NCBI GenBank assembly: GCA_003427395.1
Contig: BFEA01000641.1
Location: 174,544-210,842, forward strand
From: Chara braunii
Lineage: Eukaryota; Streptophyta; Charophyceae; Charales; Characeae
Reading direction: 5' to 3'
DNA length: 36,299 bases
Both the position numbers and the translations under genes were made by a program. Of the stretch, positions 1 to 10,249 are shown piece by piece; within the stretch, counting starts at the first letter, position 1, and every line of letters begins with the position of its first letter. The notes below the pieces were generated by a model. It saw nothing but the letters and a program-made list of their open reading frames with translations. It had not been told where the DNA came from and did not search any database.

Positions 1-51
<51 letters not shown>

Positions 52-60
52 AAGAGAGAG
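1..60. repeat. (AG)n microsatellite
   Basis: The window opens in an almost perfect AG dinucleotide run that degenerates into AAAG near position 50. Its true length is unknown because it is cut by the window edge. Confidence 0.97.
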
Positions 61-188
61 CATGGGTTAGGTGGGATTCGTATGGCTGTCTGTAGTAATG
101 AACCGTTAGGATCTGCTTGCATTTGCGATCTGATTTAGGTTTTTGTTAGTTCTCGTTGTTATGTTGAACTTCTTAATTAGGGATCCAC

Positions 189-241
189 CTATGATAGTGA
201 TTAGGGGGTTACTCCGTCTATGATAGTAATTAGGGGATTAT
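189..241. repeat. two-copy tandem repeat, period 29 bp
   Basis: The motif CTATGATAGTGATTAGGGG begins at 189 and returns at 218 with few differences. Nothing suggests a function. Confidence 0.7.
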
Positions 242-435
242 TTTAGCTATTGAGAGATTTGTTAGATTCGCTTAGATTGAATAGGACTTATTACTCTTTG
301 GGTTTTGTGTTTTGTTTTGAATTGGATAGGGCATATGGTGAGTTGGGGTTTCGTGCTTTTGTTGACTTGGATTACCATGGTTCAGGCTCTGCTTGGCCGA
401 AGTGCTTTGCTCAGCTCGAGAACTCCAGCACCTTC

Positions 436-463
436 GTAAGGGATGCTGGTCCCAGTTCCCAGC
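436..463 (+). repeat. terminal hairpin motif of a dispersed repeat, copy 1
   Basis: GTAAGGGATGCTGG followed by CCC and TTCCCAGC. Very similar motifs occur at 24763-24786, 24824-24851 and 26630-26656; the last is followed shortly by an A-rich tail and the one at 24824 by a gap and poly(A). This suggests the 3' end of a retroposon family that can form a small GCTGG/CCAGC hairpin. This copy lies five bases upstream of the gypsy target duplication. Confidence 0.55.
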
Positions 464-468
464 ATATA

Positions 469-473
469 ATAAT
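469..473. repeat. 5-bp target site duplication, left (ATAAT)
   Basis: ATAAT immediately precedes the TG start of the 5' LTR and is repeated exactly after the CA end of the 3' LTR at 11928-11932. A 5-bp duplication is typical of Ty3/gypsy integration. Confidence 0.88.
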
Positions 474-828
474 TGCAGTGGGCCTCTATCTGCCCTGACC
501 TACAGCCAGGGCCTATTCGGCTATTTGCCTGTTTGGCCTGTGGGACCAGGCCGTGGCCTGACCCCACACGCCGTGTGCTGTTTCAGTCCAGTCCAGTCCT
601 GCCCAGTACCACTGTCGGTACCAGGCCAGTCCAGTCCAGTCCAGTCAGTCCGTTGGGGTATACCCCAGTTGCAGTCTGTGGTTCATTTTGCATTTGCATA
701 GTTTGGAGTACGTGCGTGTTGAGTCTGCGTCGGAGCTGCACTGTCCCTTCCAGCTCCATCTCCATCTCCTCCTTCCTCAACCCTCCGTGTTGATCCTGAC
801 GCACCGCCATCCCGACGGGTCTGTCACA
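474..828 (+). repeat. 5' LTR, 355 bp
   Basis: Begins TGCAGTGGG and ends CTGTCACA. It aligns end to end with 11561-11927, apart from a 7-bp gap near 706 and a changed 3' end. It contains clustered CAGTC/GTCCA pentamers (586-650) and the palindrome GGGGTATACCCC. LTRs supply promoter and polyadenylation signals; the exact transcription start cannot be read from sequence. Confidence 0.92.
655..666. promoter_or_regulatory. LTR palindrome GGGGTATACCCC
   Basis: A perfect 12-bp palindrome with a TATA-like centre, conserved in both LTRs (11742-11753 in the 3' copy). It lies just downstream of pentamer repeats. It could be a promoter core or a protein binding site; this is inference from conservation and position only. 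Confidence 0.4.
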
Positions 829-829
829 C

Positions 830-841
830 TGGTATCAGAGC
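830..841 (+). promoter_or_regulatory. primer binding site, complementary to initiator Met tRNA 3' end
   Basis: TGGTATCAGAGC lies one base after the LTR's terminal CA. This is the standard plant retroelement PBS, where minus-strand DNA synthesis is primed. It fixes the element's plus-strand orientation. Confidence 0.93.
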
Positions 842-922
842 GGGAACGGTCCCCGCTCCAACCCGCCCGCCCTCCCGTAACAGAGGGAAATTGTTGTAAT
901 CCCAATAACGAAAAACAGCAGC

Positions 923-1034
923 TTGGAGAGGCGGACACGTGGCGAAAAAGGGGACTGCTACCACTACACGCACGCTCAAGCCCCCAGGCCAAGGCCACCG
1001 CACATGTGCACGCGTCACGCGGTCACGCGGCCCC

Positions 1035-1071
<37 letters not shown>

Positions 1072-1372
1072 CCCCGCCCCGCCCCGCCCCGATCCCGGAT
1101 TATATATCATCAAGATCCGAGATGCTGTTGCTGCCAGGATTTGAACCTGGGCAGCTGCCACTCATGCGTGTGGAGAGGCGGACATGTGGCGAAAAGGGAC
1201 ATTGTCGCCACTGCGTGTACATGCGTCCATGCTGTCCCGCCCCGCCGCACTCCCGAATTATATATCATCAAGATTCGGGATGTTGTTGCTGCCAGGGTTC
1301 AAACCTGGGCAGCTGCCACTCATGCACATTCGTGGACAGTGCCTTGGCACACTAGCCAAAGCTACAATCTAA
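923..1372 (-). repeat. duplicated tRNA-derived SINE-like sequence
   Basis: Two related units share a GAGAGGCGGACAYGTGGCG start (927 and 1174) and a TATATATCATCAAGAT block (about 1101 and 1260). Read on the minus strand, each has a pol III B-box-like motif (GGTTCAAATCC, 1137-1147; GGTTTGAACCC, 1295-1305). The unit at 1295 also has a good A-box-like TGGCTAGTGTGCC (1346-1358) about 40 bases upstream. This is the usual layout of a tRNA-derived SINE head. A poly(C)/GCCCC tract (1032-1090) has expanded between the units. Confidence 0.5.
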
Positions 1373-3010
1373 GTTGATATCATCGCTTGCGGCTGTTGAA
1401 GAAGTGCCACGACAGCTATTTACCTCCCCCCCCCTGGGTGGTCGTTGGTGCTGGCGCTTGCGCACTTGGCTGGTATCTGGTGCCTATGTGCAGTGCCACG
1501 TGGCACCTTGCTGTGGATCTTGAAGACCCCCCTGACTAGGGAGCTGCACTACAGTGACATCTGGGTGGCTGATCAAGACCTCGGCCCACCCCATATTTTT
1601 TTTAGTGGTAGTGACATCAGGCCAGCAGCCTCTTGAAGGCCAAGATCCTTTGAATCTTGGTAGTGTTCTGCTCTTGGCCACCCAAGAGTTTAGTATCACC
1701 ATCCTACCCACTAACCTACTCTCCCCCAACCCCTTTTCTCTCCCCCCCAATCATCTAATCATCCTTTCTAACCCTACCACTACTCCCTCCTCCTACCTCC
1801 CTTTTCACTTATCTTCCACAACCTTTTTTCTCTCCTTTTCTCCCTACTCACCATCTTCTACTAATCTCATCTACTCCTCTCCACCTTTTCCGTATCCTTC
1901 TCTCCCATTCTACCACCCTCCTCTCCCTCTTCCCCCCCCAACTACAACCCCATCATCTCCCCCATCTCCCACTTCACTCTTTCTCTCTCTCTCACCTATT
2001 TTTCTCTTTCTTCATCACTCTTTCATCCCCCTCCCCCCCCAACTTCGAATTTTTCTGTTTTTCTTCTTTTGTCTTTCTCTTTGATTTAAATCTCCTCTTT
2101 TTTTTCCAAAAATTCGAATTTTCTTATTTCCCACCACCTTTTCTCATTTTCTGATTTATTCTATTTTATTTTTTATTTATTCTGAAAATTTGAATTTCTT
2201 TGCGGCACCCTTAAATCTGATCAGGGGTGCAGTCCCACCGCCCAAGTTTAAGTTTAGAAAACGCAACTGTGTGACACCATTTTAACGTTAATAAATTTGA
2301 AAAAAAAAATAAAAAAATTGAAAAAAAAACGCTAGAAACAAATTTTCTCCTTATTTTTTATTACGTGATTCAGAGAAATGAAACACGTGTGACACAGTCG
2401 GAGTGAATGTCTCCGTGGAAAAGGGATACTTCCCATGGTGAGGGAACATGAGGTTACAATTTATAAAATGGACAGGGACAACATGGATGGCCAATTGCGT
2501 TCATTGCCCAAAGAAGGAAGAGAGTTTGATGCGAGAGACTCAAACATAGCTATCAGAGTTCCTCCGTTTCATGGTGTAATGATATCTAAACAAAAAAAGA
2601 AAAAAGGCACATAGGGTCTCGCTTCACTACTCTCGAAATGTGCAAAACAAGACCGAATCCTCCGCCAGAATATAGAACCGAGAGTAGTGCAATGAGGCCC
2701 AAAAGTTGAGAAATCAACCCTGGGGGGGGTAAGGTAGTTGTGTAAACTTAAAATGGTTTCTTTCCCAAACGAAAAGGGTCAAAGCATACAATAAAACGGA
2801 TTCCACGTCAAAGAAAAAATATACAAAACGACCAAATCTAATAGGTTATTGTCCTGTATTTCGATACCCTTGGATTCTCAATACATCAGCGGCACAACTC
2901 CGTCTTACCATGCCACACGTGATAGAAAGCTCAGCGTTGAGAAAAATCAACGTTGGCGGTTGGACTTCACCCCAGGACTTAGTCATTCTTGCTTTCGACA
3001 CACATTTTGA

Positions 3011-3295
3011 TCCCGTGGGGGTAACAAAGTGCTGCCGAAATTTGCTGTTTTTTTTCATACTTCATTTTTTTCAGCACATTTTATCCTCATTGGGGTAAGG
3101 AAATGCTGCCGAATTTTTTGAAAAATCCGACACTTGGTTTCTCTTCCCCTCCTCATCTACTTATTTATTTATTTTTTTGAAAATAATTTAATTGTAATTT
3201 GCGGCATTGTAAAACTTAGTATGCTTCTCTTAATCTCTCCTTCCTCTTTGCACCTTTCTGACCCCATTGGGGTAGGAAAATGCTGCCAAAACTTT
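3011..3295 (+). repeat. three copies of a ~35-bp motif with CCCATTGGGG core
   Basis: Copies at about 3011-3045, 3083-3117 and 3261-3295 share CCCATTGGGGTAAGRAAATGCTGCC. The spacing is irregular (72 and 178 bp), so this is not a simple tandem array. The core is a short palindrome. Function unknown. Confidence 0.6.
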
Positions 3296-3416
3296 CAAAA
3301 AAATAAATATTTTTTCTCTTCCCACCTTTTATTTTTTTTTATTATTATTATTATTTTTTTTATTTATTTACAAACAACACTATGTTCTTCTCTCAAATTC
3401 TTTTTCGCAATTTACT

Positions 3417-3434
3417 ACCTTCCTACCACTACTC
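3417..3434. repeat. 18-bp target site duplication of the U2 insertion, left
   Basis: ACCTTCCTACCACTACTC is repeated without mismatch at 3539-3556, bracketing the U2-derived sequence. Confidence 0.9.
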
Positions 3435-3435
3435 T

Positions 3436-3538
3436 ATACCTTTCTCGTCCTTTTGGCTAAGATCAAGTGTAGTATCTGTTCTGACCAGTTTAATATCTGA
3501 TCTGTGGTCCATCGAATTTAAAGGGGGGGGGAAAGAAA
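3436..3538 (+). pseudogene. U2 snRNA retropseudogene (3'-truncated)
   Basis: From 3436 the sequence reads ATACCTTTCTCG, CCTTTTGGCTAAGATC and GTGTAGTATCTGTTC. This is the highly conserved 5' part of spliceosomal U2 snRNA, including the GUAGUA branch-point recognition sequence (3469-3474). Stem-loop II follows in diverged form. From about 3515 the match to U2 stops, no Sm site is visible, and the copy ends in a short G run and AAAGAAAA. It is flanked by perfect 18-bp direct repeats, the mark of target-primed reverse transcription of a small RNA by LINE machinery. No plant snRNA upstream element or TATA box is seen, so it is very likely not an active U2 gene. Confidence 0.85.
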
Positions 3539-3556
3539 ACCTTCCTACCACTACTC
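3539..3556. repeat. 18-bp target site duplication of the U2 insertion, right
   Basis: Exact second copy of 3417-3434, directly after the A-rich end of the U2 copy. Confidence 0.9.
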
Positions 3557-3898
3557 CTAAGACTATATAGATGGGACCCCTGCAAGCATAGAGCCTCGCA
3601 AACGAGGTAATTCATGTTGCCCACCGCCCCAATAGCGGTAGTCAGAGATGGGGTGGGGCCGCCGGTGGGGGTCCGGCTAACGCAAAGACCGAGCATTTTG
3701 CCAGTAGTTGCACCTCTCTTTCTCATCGTCCCCCACCCCTCATCGAGTAGCAGCAGGGGCTATGGCCAACACTCTCCCACACACCGCACACAACCCCCTC
3801 GCGCTCACACTCACACCCGTGTTGGTCATAGATCCCGTTAATATCGCTCAGGGTATCCAAAGGACTATCACAGTCCGTTGGCACTAAGTGCGCCGCAG

Positions 3899-3968
3899 GC
3901 GGCCATGGAACTTGAACCCTCAACCTCCTGAATGCCACTTGCATGCCTAACCAACTAAGCTAGGCCGC
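3899..3968 (-). repeat. tRNA-like SINE head or tRNA pseudogene
   Basis: Read on the minus strand, this 70-base segment starts GCGGCC and ends GGCCGC, which pair as an acceptor stem. It contains a strong A box (TAGCTTAGTTGGTTAGG) and a B box (GGTTCAAGTTCC, within 3907-3919). The D arm can pair. The T-stem pairing is poor and no convincing anticodon stem is seen, so a working tRNA is unlikely. The downstream body on the minus strand probably continues toward 3560. A (CTTT)n run lies just upstream at 3971-3995. Confidence 0.6.
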
Positions 3969-3970
3969 TG

Positions 3971-3995
3971 GATTTCTTTCTTTCTTTCTTTCTTT
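3971..3995. repeat. (TTTC)n microsatellite
   Basis: About six TTTC units follow directly after the tRNA-like segment. Confidence 0.85.
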
Positions 3996-4130
3996 TAATT
4001 ATTTATTTTCTTTTATTTTTATCTTGAAATTTCACTGTTTATTTCATTTCCTCCCCCCCTCCCCTCCATGGTTACTATCTTCTTTCTTGATTAGGTCGCC
4101 TCTACCCTACCCTAACCACCTAAACCCCGA

Positions 4131-4168
4131 TTAGGGTTTTCTTAGGGTTTTTCTAGGGTTTAGGGTTC
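4131..4168 (+). repeat. degenerate TTTAGGG-like stretch
   Basis: Several AGGGTTTT and AGGGTTTAGGGTT units resemble the plant-type telomere repeat, but they are too few and irregular to be more than a short interstitial or chance stretch. Confidence 0.3.
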
Positions 4169-4398
4169 TCCTAACCCCCCTCCTCTCCCACTTCCACCCC
4201 TCGGGCACCCTGACCCCGACCGACTCCTCCCCCTTCGAGCGGATTCGCGCCACCATCTCATGTGCGACCCGCTAATCACGGAGAGAGCCGACTCACGATT
4301 ACCCACTCCGCTCCCGCCGTCCTCTCCCTCTCACCAGTGGTACCCTATCCCTACGCCATAACCCATCTCCTTCCCCACCTTTTTCTCCACCTCCCGCC

Positions 4399-6300
4399 AT
4401 GTCTACCCCCATGCGTCCACTACTCACGGATGGGACTATAGCTGAGGAGATCGTCGCAGCGCCCTCCGTCTCTCAGGCGCCCACCCTCCTGACGGTCCAG
4501 GGTTATCACTCTGTGGACCCCACGGACCTTTGCGTTGTTCTTGCGTCTTTCCTTGCACCTCTGCAAGCGTGACTCGATGTGTTTGCACCCCTGGAGAGGC
4601 AAGTCAATGCGCTCGCTCTTGAAGTTCACCGCCTCAAGGGTTCTCCTCATCGCTCTCCCCACCGCTCTCAGACTTCATCCCCTACCGGCTCAGAGTCCGG
4701 CTCTCCACGACTCCAGAGACGGAGACCTGGTGGTTCGTCCTCCTCCGCGGGCTAGGCCCAACACTCCCCCTCCGCAGTGGTGAGTGTTGTTGCCGCTCAG
4801 GTCATACCGGCCGTTGCGGCACATCCATTGGCCCTCGCCGCCCCTGCCGCTTCAGCCACTGCCGCATGTGTTGTCGCCCAGATAGCGGTATCTGGCAAGG
4901 CAATTTCATCTACCCATCCCGGTGTTGATTCCCAACTTCCTGCACCGACCGCGGCAATACGTTCCAAATTCCTTCCTCCTCCCGCTAGGGTACTCTCTCT
5001 GCCTCTTTCACCTCTGACCCCGCGCACCCAGCGGGTGGCTACCCTACAGGTCACCGTGGCGTAGCTCCAGGCGGAGATTCTCTCCCTGAGACAACCTCAC
5101 CCTTCACAGACTGCTCACCCTTCTTCTTCTTATACCGCCCTTCCCACCTTTGTCTTGCCGGCTCATTTTCCTCGACCGGCACCCCCTCCTCTACCCTCCT
5201 ACCTCGTTTCTCCGTCACAGTTGGCTGCGGTTGTTGCATCCATGTCTGTTGGACCTTCCACCTGTAGGCCCGGCTCTCAGCCTGCTACCACTTCTACCTA
5301 TGCACCGGCCTCGACATTTGCCGCCGCAGTGCAGGCCCATCAACCTCTCTCCCCCCGCCGTCAACATTGCGGTCCCACCTTTATGCGTTTGTCGGACATA
5401 CCTGACTACGGTGGTACCATGCGTGTGTCGCACTGGTTGCAGGATGCCACACGTGCGTTGACACTGACTAGCACTGGTCAGGAGTTATGGTGCTCCGCAC
5501 TCTCAACTAAATTGTGAGGCAATACATTCTCCACATAGGAGAACTATTATTCTCATTTTACTCGCTCAGGTGAGTCTCCTACTCTCGCGGATTTTACCGC
5601 ATTCCTCCATGACTGTTACGACACTTTCCACGATGCAACTGATGCCCTAGATCGGGATACCCAGACGCAGTGGCGCGCGTCCCCCACACCAGTCGATCTT
5701 GAGCGTCAGATCAGAGTGTTTCAGGACTCCCGCCTCATTCGCGATGAGGCACTCGTACCTGAGGTCCTTTTGACCAACGGGTTCGTAGTCAGTCTTCTGA
5801 CTGACTATCGCATCAAGCTCTCGCGACAGATCTTCGCCTCCTCAGAGCAGGCCTAAGAGGCTGCTCAACAGTACCAGAAGATGTGGAGTCGCTTCTCCGA
5901 CACCCCATCTTCTTCGCGATCCACTGCCGACGCTACCCAGTCACGCGGTGCTACTCGCGGTCGATCCTCCTTCGCCGACCGCTTTCGCCGACCAACTTGA
6001 CCTGGAGCACCATTCTCTCGGAGCTACAGTTCGTCGTGGCTGCCTTCGTTGATGCCAGGATAGACACACCTCCTCACGATATCCATACCATGCCACCCTC
6101 GATCGACACTATGCTGATATCTCTCGTCAGCGCCGCTCTCAATCCCCCCCCGGCCCCGCCTAGCCAGCCCCACCCAGCTAGCCACGGTGCAGTGTACCGC
6201 TGCGGCCTCGCACGTAGTCGGCTTCCTGAACACTGAGTTGCGGTTCGCCCCATTGGCTACCCCACCAGAGGATCCTTAGGATACGACAGACATAGTTTCC
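4399..6300 (+). pseudogene. chromovirus gag-like polyprotein region, interrupted
   Basis: One reading frame runs from the ATG at 4399 through several stops (TGA at 4570, TAG near 4753 and 5062, TGA at 5515, TAG at 5536, TAA near 5854). It encodes a proline-, serine- and alanine-rich N-terminal part, then a capsid-like helical stretch from about 5385 (YGGTMRVSHWLQDATRAL) to about 5890 that is charged and has typical gag spacing. It should package element RNA into particles. The order upstream of the protease and the shared frame across stops support one decayed gene. At least one stop could come from CGA to TGA decay. I do not see a CCHC zinc knuckle; the 3' part is too damaged to tell whether it was lost. 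Confidence 0.65.
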
Positions 6301-6378
6301 TTTGGCCCGCCGTATGTCGAGGTACCATTTGCCTCACAACAGACCACCGCATCTAGTCCTTCCCCTCCGAGACTTTCA

Positions 6379-6900
6379 ATGCGTCACGCCATTGGCACAA
6401 CTCGTTGTAGTGCTCAACTGACGACTCGCGATGATGTTGTGTCATCTCTTCTATATTTGAGCATTCTTCAGGCTCGTCAAGAGCGACTCACGAGACACGT
6501 AAACGTCCTGCATCGTCTTCTCACTGTGCTCTCTATACCTGATCGCACCCTCCTCATCATTCTTGTTCGCCTACGGACATCTATGAGGGTGTATCATGCT
6601 TTATGGGACTCCGGCTCGGAGGGAGACTTCGTTCACCCTCGTGTAGTTGAGGAAGCTCTCCTAACTACCTCCGGGTCTCACTCTCCTATCTCTGTTACCC
6701 TCGGAGATAACAAAACGCTGCGCTTCTTCGATCAGACGGTCCCCAACCTCCACTTTTCCCTCACTCCCCAGCCATCGGATAACACCAGGCGCCTTGGTGA
6801 TATCATTCCTCCACATACTTCGATGTGATGAAGACTAGGTACCACTATTTCCTTAGCACTCCCTGGTCTTGCCAGTTCCGTGGCAGAGAGGCCGAATGGG
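6379..6900 (+). pseudogene. retropepsin-like aspartic protease region
   Basis: The open frame 6379-6828 contains ALWDSGSEGDFV near residues 74-85, matching the retropepsin signature (A-L-x-DSG-x-x-x-F-I/V) with the catalytic Asp kept. It would cut the Gag-Pol polyprotein. The frame is lost at the TGATGA near 6826, and the next recognisable stretch (STPWS, about 6853) lies in another frame. It sits between gag and RT as expected for Ty3/gypsy. Confidence 0.72.
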
Positions 6901-7408
6901 CAACTGAGACACCTGTTCTCAAAACGAAGTGTGGTCAGACCTATCGAGTTCCCTTCATTGGAACCAGCGGTGACACCCCTCCCGACCTACCTCCCAGGAC
7001 CCTCGTTCCTCTGGGTCCCACCCAAACATCGCATTCACTTCCCCGTGTCAGTTCGCTCACTTCATACGACAGGAGGACGTCATGTTCTTAGTGAACGTCA
7101 TGGATCTTCTTCGCTATGATCCACTTTGTCCCGAGGTTGAGCTCATCTCATTGGAGCCCGATCCCCCTGACCCTTTTTCCATCTTCATGACTTTCATCTC
7201 TGCATCCACCCCTTAAGCTGCGGATACCCCCTTGACATCCCAGGTCCTTACGTCGTTCACTGCCGAGTCCACCCATACGTCCCGTGCCTACGCAGACGTC
7301 AAGGAACTCACGTGGTTCACGACCAACTTAGATTCTTCCGTTTGCGATCTGATTCGAGAGTACCGTGACGTTTTTCCCCCGTATTTCTCATAGAGTGGAA
7401 TCTCTCTG

Positions 7409-8118
7409 ATGCGCGATATTGAGCACTCTATCCAGTTCGTGCCTGACTATCGTGTCCACCATCAGGCACCCTACCGACTCTCATTTCCAGAGGCAACGGA
7501 ACTCAAGCGTCGGCTTGAGGAGCTCCTTCGACCAGATTTCATTAAACCCAGTAACTCCCCTTGGGGTGCACCCGTCCTCTTTGCTTGCAAAGCGGACGTA
7601 ACTCTTCGCCTCTGCATTGACTACCGCAGTCTTAACCATTACACGGTTAAGAACAACTATCCCATGCCCGATGCGGATGAGTTGTTTGATCGTCTGGCAG
7701 GCAACCGCTTCTTTAAGAAGATCGATCTTCGTAGTGGTTACGACCAAATCCGTGTTGCCACAGAAGACCGGCCAAAGACCGCCTTTCGGCCGCACTTCGG
7801 CCACTACGAGTTCACAGTGATGCCATTCAGCCTCACCAACGCACCTGCCACCTTCCCGATGACGATGAACGGCATCTTCAGGGACATGCTTGAAGAATAC
7901 GTTATTGTATACCTAGACGACATCCTGGTCTACAGTCGTACCTTGGAAGACTATCTCAGACACCTTTGCGATGTCCTACAACGTTTACCAAGCATGATTT
8001 CTATGCCAAGCTTAGTAAGTGTCGCTTTGCCCAGAGCAAAGTGGATTTCCTAGGACACCATGTGTCTGACCAGGGTCTCCACATGGACGACGAGAAGATC
8101 ACTGCTATTGCAGAGTGA
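7409..8118 (+). pseudogene. Ty3/gypsy reverse transcriptase domain
   Basis: The frame 7409-8053 carries an almost complete [24 protein letters not shown] with the first catalytic Asp, SLTNAPATF (normally [10 protein letters not shown]) and the YLDDILVYS active site with both Asp residues. The enzyme copies element RNA into DNA. Near 7985 a frameshift moves the conserved [14 protein letters not shown] segment into another frame, which ends at a TGA (8116) where a Trp codon is usual. The palm active site is intact, so the loss is from frameshifts and stops rather than a dead catalytic centre. Confidence 0.93.
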
Positions 8119-8868
8119 CCCGTCCCCACATCTGTCAAGCAACTTCACAGTTTCTTAGGCTCACAAGTTACTATAGTAATTTCATCCAGGGATACACTAG
8201 GTATTCCTACGTCCTTACCTCCACCCTCCTCCGGAAGAACCCGTCGTGGTTTTGGACACCCCTGTACGAGGACGTCTTTCGCGACCTCAAGAAGGCGGTG
8301 ACTTGTACGTCGGTTGTTCGCCTCCCCGATTTTGATCGTCCCTTCATCATCACCACCAATGCGTCAGATTTTGCCGCAGACTGTACTCTCTCAGGTGTTT
8401 CCCTCTCCTTCGGATTCACCTTATCCCTATGTTCCTCCTTCCCCCCCCTTTCTTGCTGACACTGTTTCTCGACTGACGCCTATCCTCCCACCACCTCCCT
8501 CCACTAACAGTCCTCTCATTACTTACTCCTCGACTATCGCGAAGGATGTGACTGTCGACTCGAAGGCTCGTGTTGGGGATTGCCCGATCGCTTTTTACTC
8601 TCATCAACTACTGCCTGCCGAGATAAACTACACTGTCGATGAACGCGAGGTTCTCACAGTAGTTATGCTAATCGGCATTGGCGTCATTATCTAAACGGGG
8701 CGCCCTTCACGGTGTGCACAAACAACTCAGCTGTCCAGACTTTCCTCACAAAGCCCAAACTTTCTCCTCGGCAGGCACATTGGTGGCGTGACTTATCCGA
8801 GTTCAGTTTTACCACTCAGCCCATCAAGGGTGAAATGAACCACGTCGCCGATGCCTTGTTGTCGTCCT
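8119..8868 (+). pseudogene. RT connection and RNase H region, frameshifted
   Basis: Segments in three frames line up with the Ty3/gypsy connection and RNase H: LTSYYSNFIQGYTR (from about 8161), LPDFDRPFIITTNASDFA (about 8323-8376), IAFYSHQLLPAEINYTVDE (about 8588-8643), and RHYLNGAPFTV to MNHVADAL (about 8682-8860). The usual TDASD motif reads TNASD, so the first catalytic Asp of RNase H is replaced by Asn. About 200 bases of proline- and serine-rich sequence (8395-8580) interrupt the domain and may be an insertion. RNase H normally removes template RNA during reverse transcription; this copy should be inactive. Confidence 0.82.
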
Positions 8869-8869
8869 G

Positions 8870-10227
8870 ATCACAACCAGGAACCCATCCATCTTGCTGC
8901 CATTTCCATCACCACTGTTGATCAGTCGGTGATCAACGCATATCGCACTCAGTACCGCCACTGCCCGGATTATCGCGTCATCTACGCGACACTGCGGAGT
9001 GGCAAGACTGTCCCTTATACTCACTCGGTGAGAACGGTCTCGTGTACTGGCGTGACAGATCTGGTCAGCTAGAAGCACGTATCTGTGTTCCCTCCACCGG
9101 ACAGCTCCGTGTCCAGGCTGTAGCAGAGTTCCATGACCAAGCAGTTGTCGGTCATATGGGTTTCTACAAGACGTTGGCTCGTGTTTGCCGCCTATATGTC
9201 TGGCCGAAGTCCAAGGACTTTGTCAAAGCCTACATTCAGGAGTGTCCTACGTGTCAGGAGGTGAACAATGTGAACCACCTTCCGTATGGGTTACTTCAGC
9301 CCCCACCCATACCTGAGGGTCGTGGGCATTCCATCTCGATGGATTTCGTTGGTCCCCTCCGCCCACCCATTGAGCGCGTTCATGATGCTATCTTGGTCAT
9401 CGCCGATCGCTTCACGAAGCGTGCACGTTTTGTCCCGTGCCGCTATCACATTAGCGCTCGTGAGCTCGCCAACATCGTCTTCGATCGAGTCGTGAGAGAT
9501 CACGATTTACCTCAACGCATCATCTGACCGTGACCCGCTTTTTACCAGCACATTCTTGCGACACCTACACGAGGTGTACGGATCCCAGTTCCGCTTCTCA
9601 TCGTTTTCCCACCCTCAGACAGATGGTCAGACTAAGGTCACCAATAAAACTTTCGATAATATCCTCCGAAAGTTTATTAGGGACGACCAGCAGTGGGACT
9701 TATACTTAGCCCACGCGGAGATTGCGTACAACCACGTCGTTTCGCCAGCCACGGGGATGTCGCCATTTTATTGCGACCTCGGCTACCACCCTCGCGTACC
9801 CGCGGACTTCCTACGACCATCGCGGTTGTGCCCAAACACTCGCTGTCCTGCGCTTAACGATTGCATCGCCCACATGGCGGCGATTATGAGGTGCGCACAC
9901 GAGAGTCTAACCGACTCCCAGACTCGCATGCCCGCACGAACGAACCAATCACGAATAAATCATAGATTCAAAGTCGGTAACGATGTGCTCCTTGACGTAC
10001 ACCACTTGCAGCTCGAAGCAGATACGCTTCACAAGTTTAGGCGTCACTTCTTCTGTCCATGCCGCATCCTTCAGATCGTCGGTTCTAATACTGCCGCTAG
10101 TCCGGTCAACTTCTGTGTGAAGCTACCTGATTACCTTCGACAGACTGACGTACACAATGTTTACCACATTTTCTTGTTGCGTCCTTATCGCAGATCGTCC
10201 GAGCACTTCACCGGACGTCCTTATTAA
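8870..10227 (+). pseudogene. Ty3/gypsy integrase
   Basis: The frame 9042-9527 encodes the H2C2 zinc-binding region (FHDQ, VGHMG, ECPTC) and the start of the DDE core (SISMDFVGPL, VIADRFTKRA). A frameshift near 9527 puts the second Asp motif (SDRDPLFTS) into the frame of 9556-10227, which continues HPQTDGQTKV, WDLYLAHAEIAYN and VHNVYHIFLLRPYR. The catalytic Glu after DGQT is Lys here. The enzyme joins element DNA to the host chromosome; this copy cannot be active with both the shift and the E-to-K change. Confidence 0.92.
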
Positions 10228-10249
10228 CCCCCTCCGCCTATCATGGTGG

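Larger units (their letters stand above)
61..473. other. left flank of the retrotransposon, no gene seen
   Basis: No credible gene is seen. The stretch holds a short 29-bp-period duplication at 189-241 and a hairpin-like terminal motif at 436-463. It ends in the ATAAT target duplication of the retroelement that follows. Confidence 0.6.
842..4398 (+). other. long leader of the chromovirus with nested repeats, no gene
   Basis: No real gene is seen in these 3.5 kb. Open frames such as the proline run near 1030 come from homopolymer C. The stretch holds tRNA-like repeats (923-1372), CT-rich low-complexity DNA (about 1690-2100), an AT-rich part, three copies of a GCTGCCGAA motif, a U2-derived insertion and a tRNA-like segment. 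Much of it probably arrived after the retroelement inserted; the original leader cannot be delimited. Confidence 0.55.

Noticed and set aside
1020-1100. Open frames encoding long polyproline
   Set aside because: They are translations of a poly(C)/GCCCC tract in a retroelement leader, with no start context or domain.
3436-3620. Functional U2 snRNA gene
   Set aside because: Similarity ends after roughly the first 80 bases, no Sm site or plant snRNA promoter is seen, and target duplications flank the copy.
3899-3968. Functional tRNA gene on the minus strand
   Set aside because: The acceptor and D arms pair, but the anticodon and T arms do not pair convincingly.
4131-4168. True interstitial telomere
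   Set aside because: Too few and too irregular TTTAGGG-like units.
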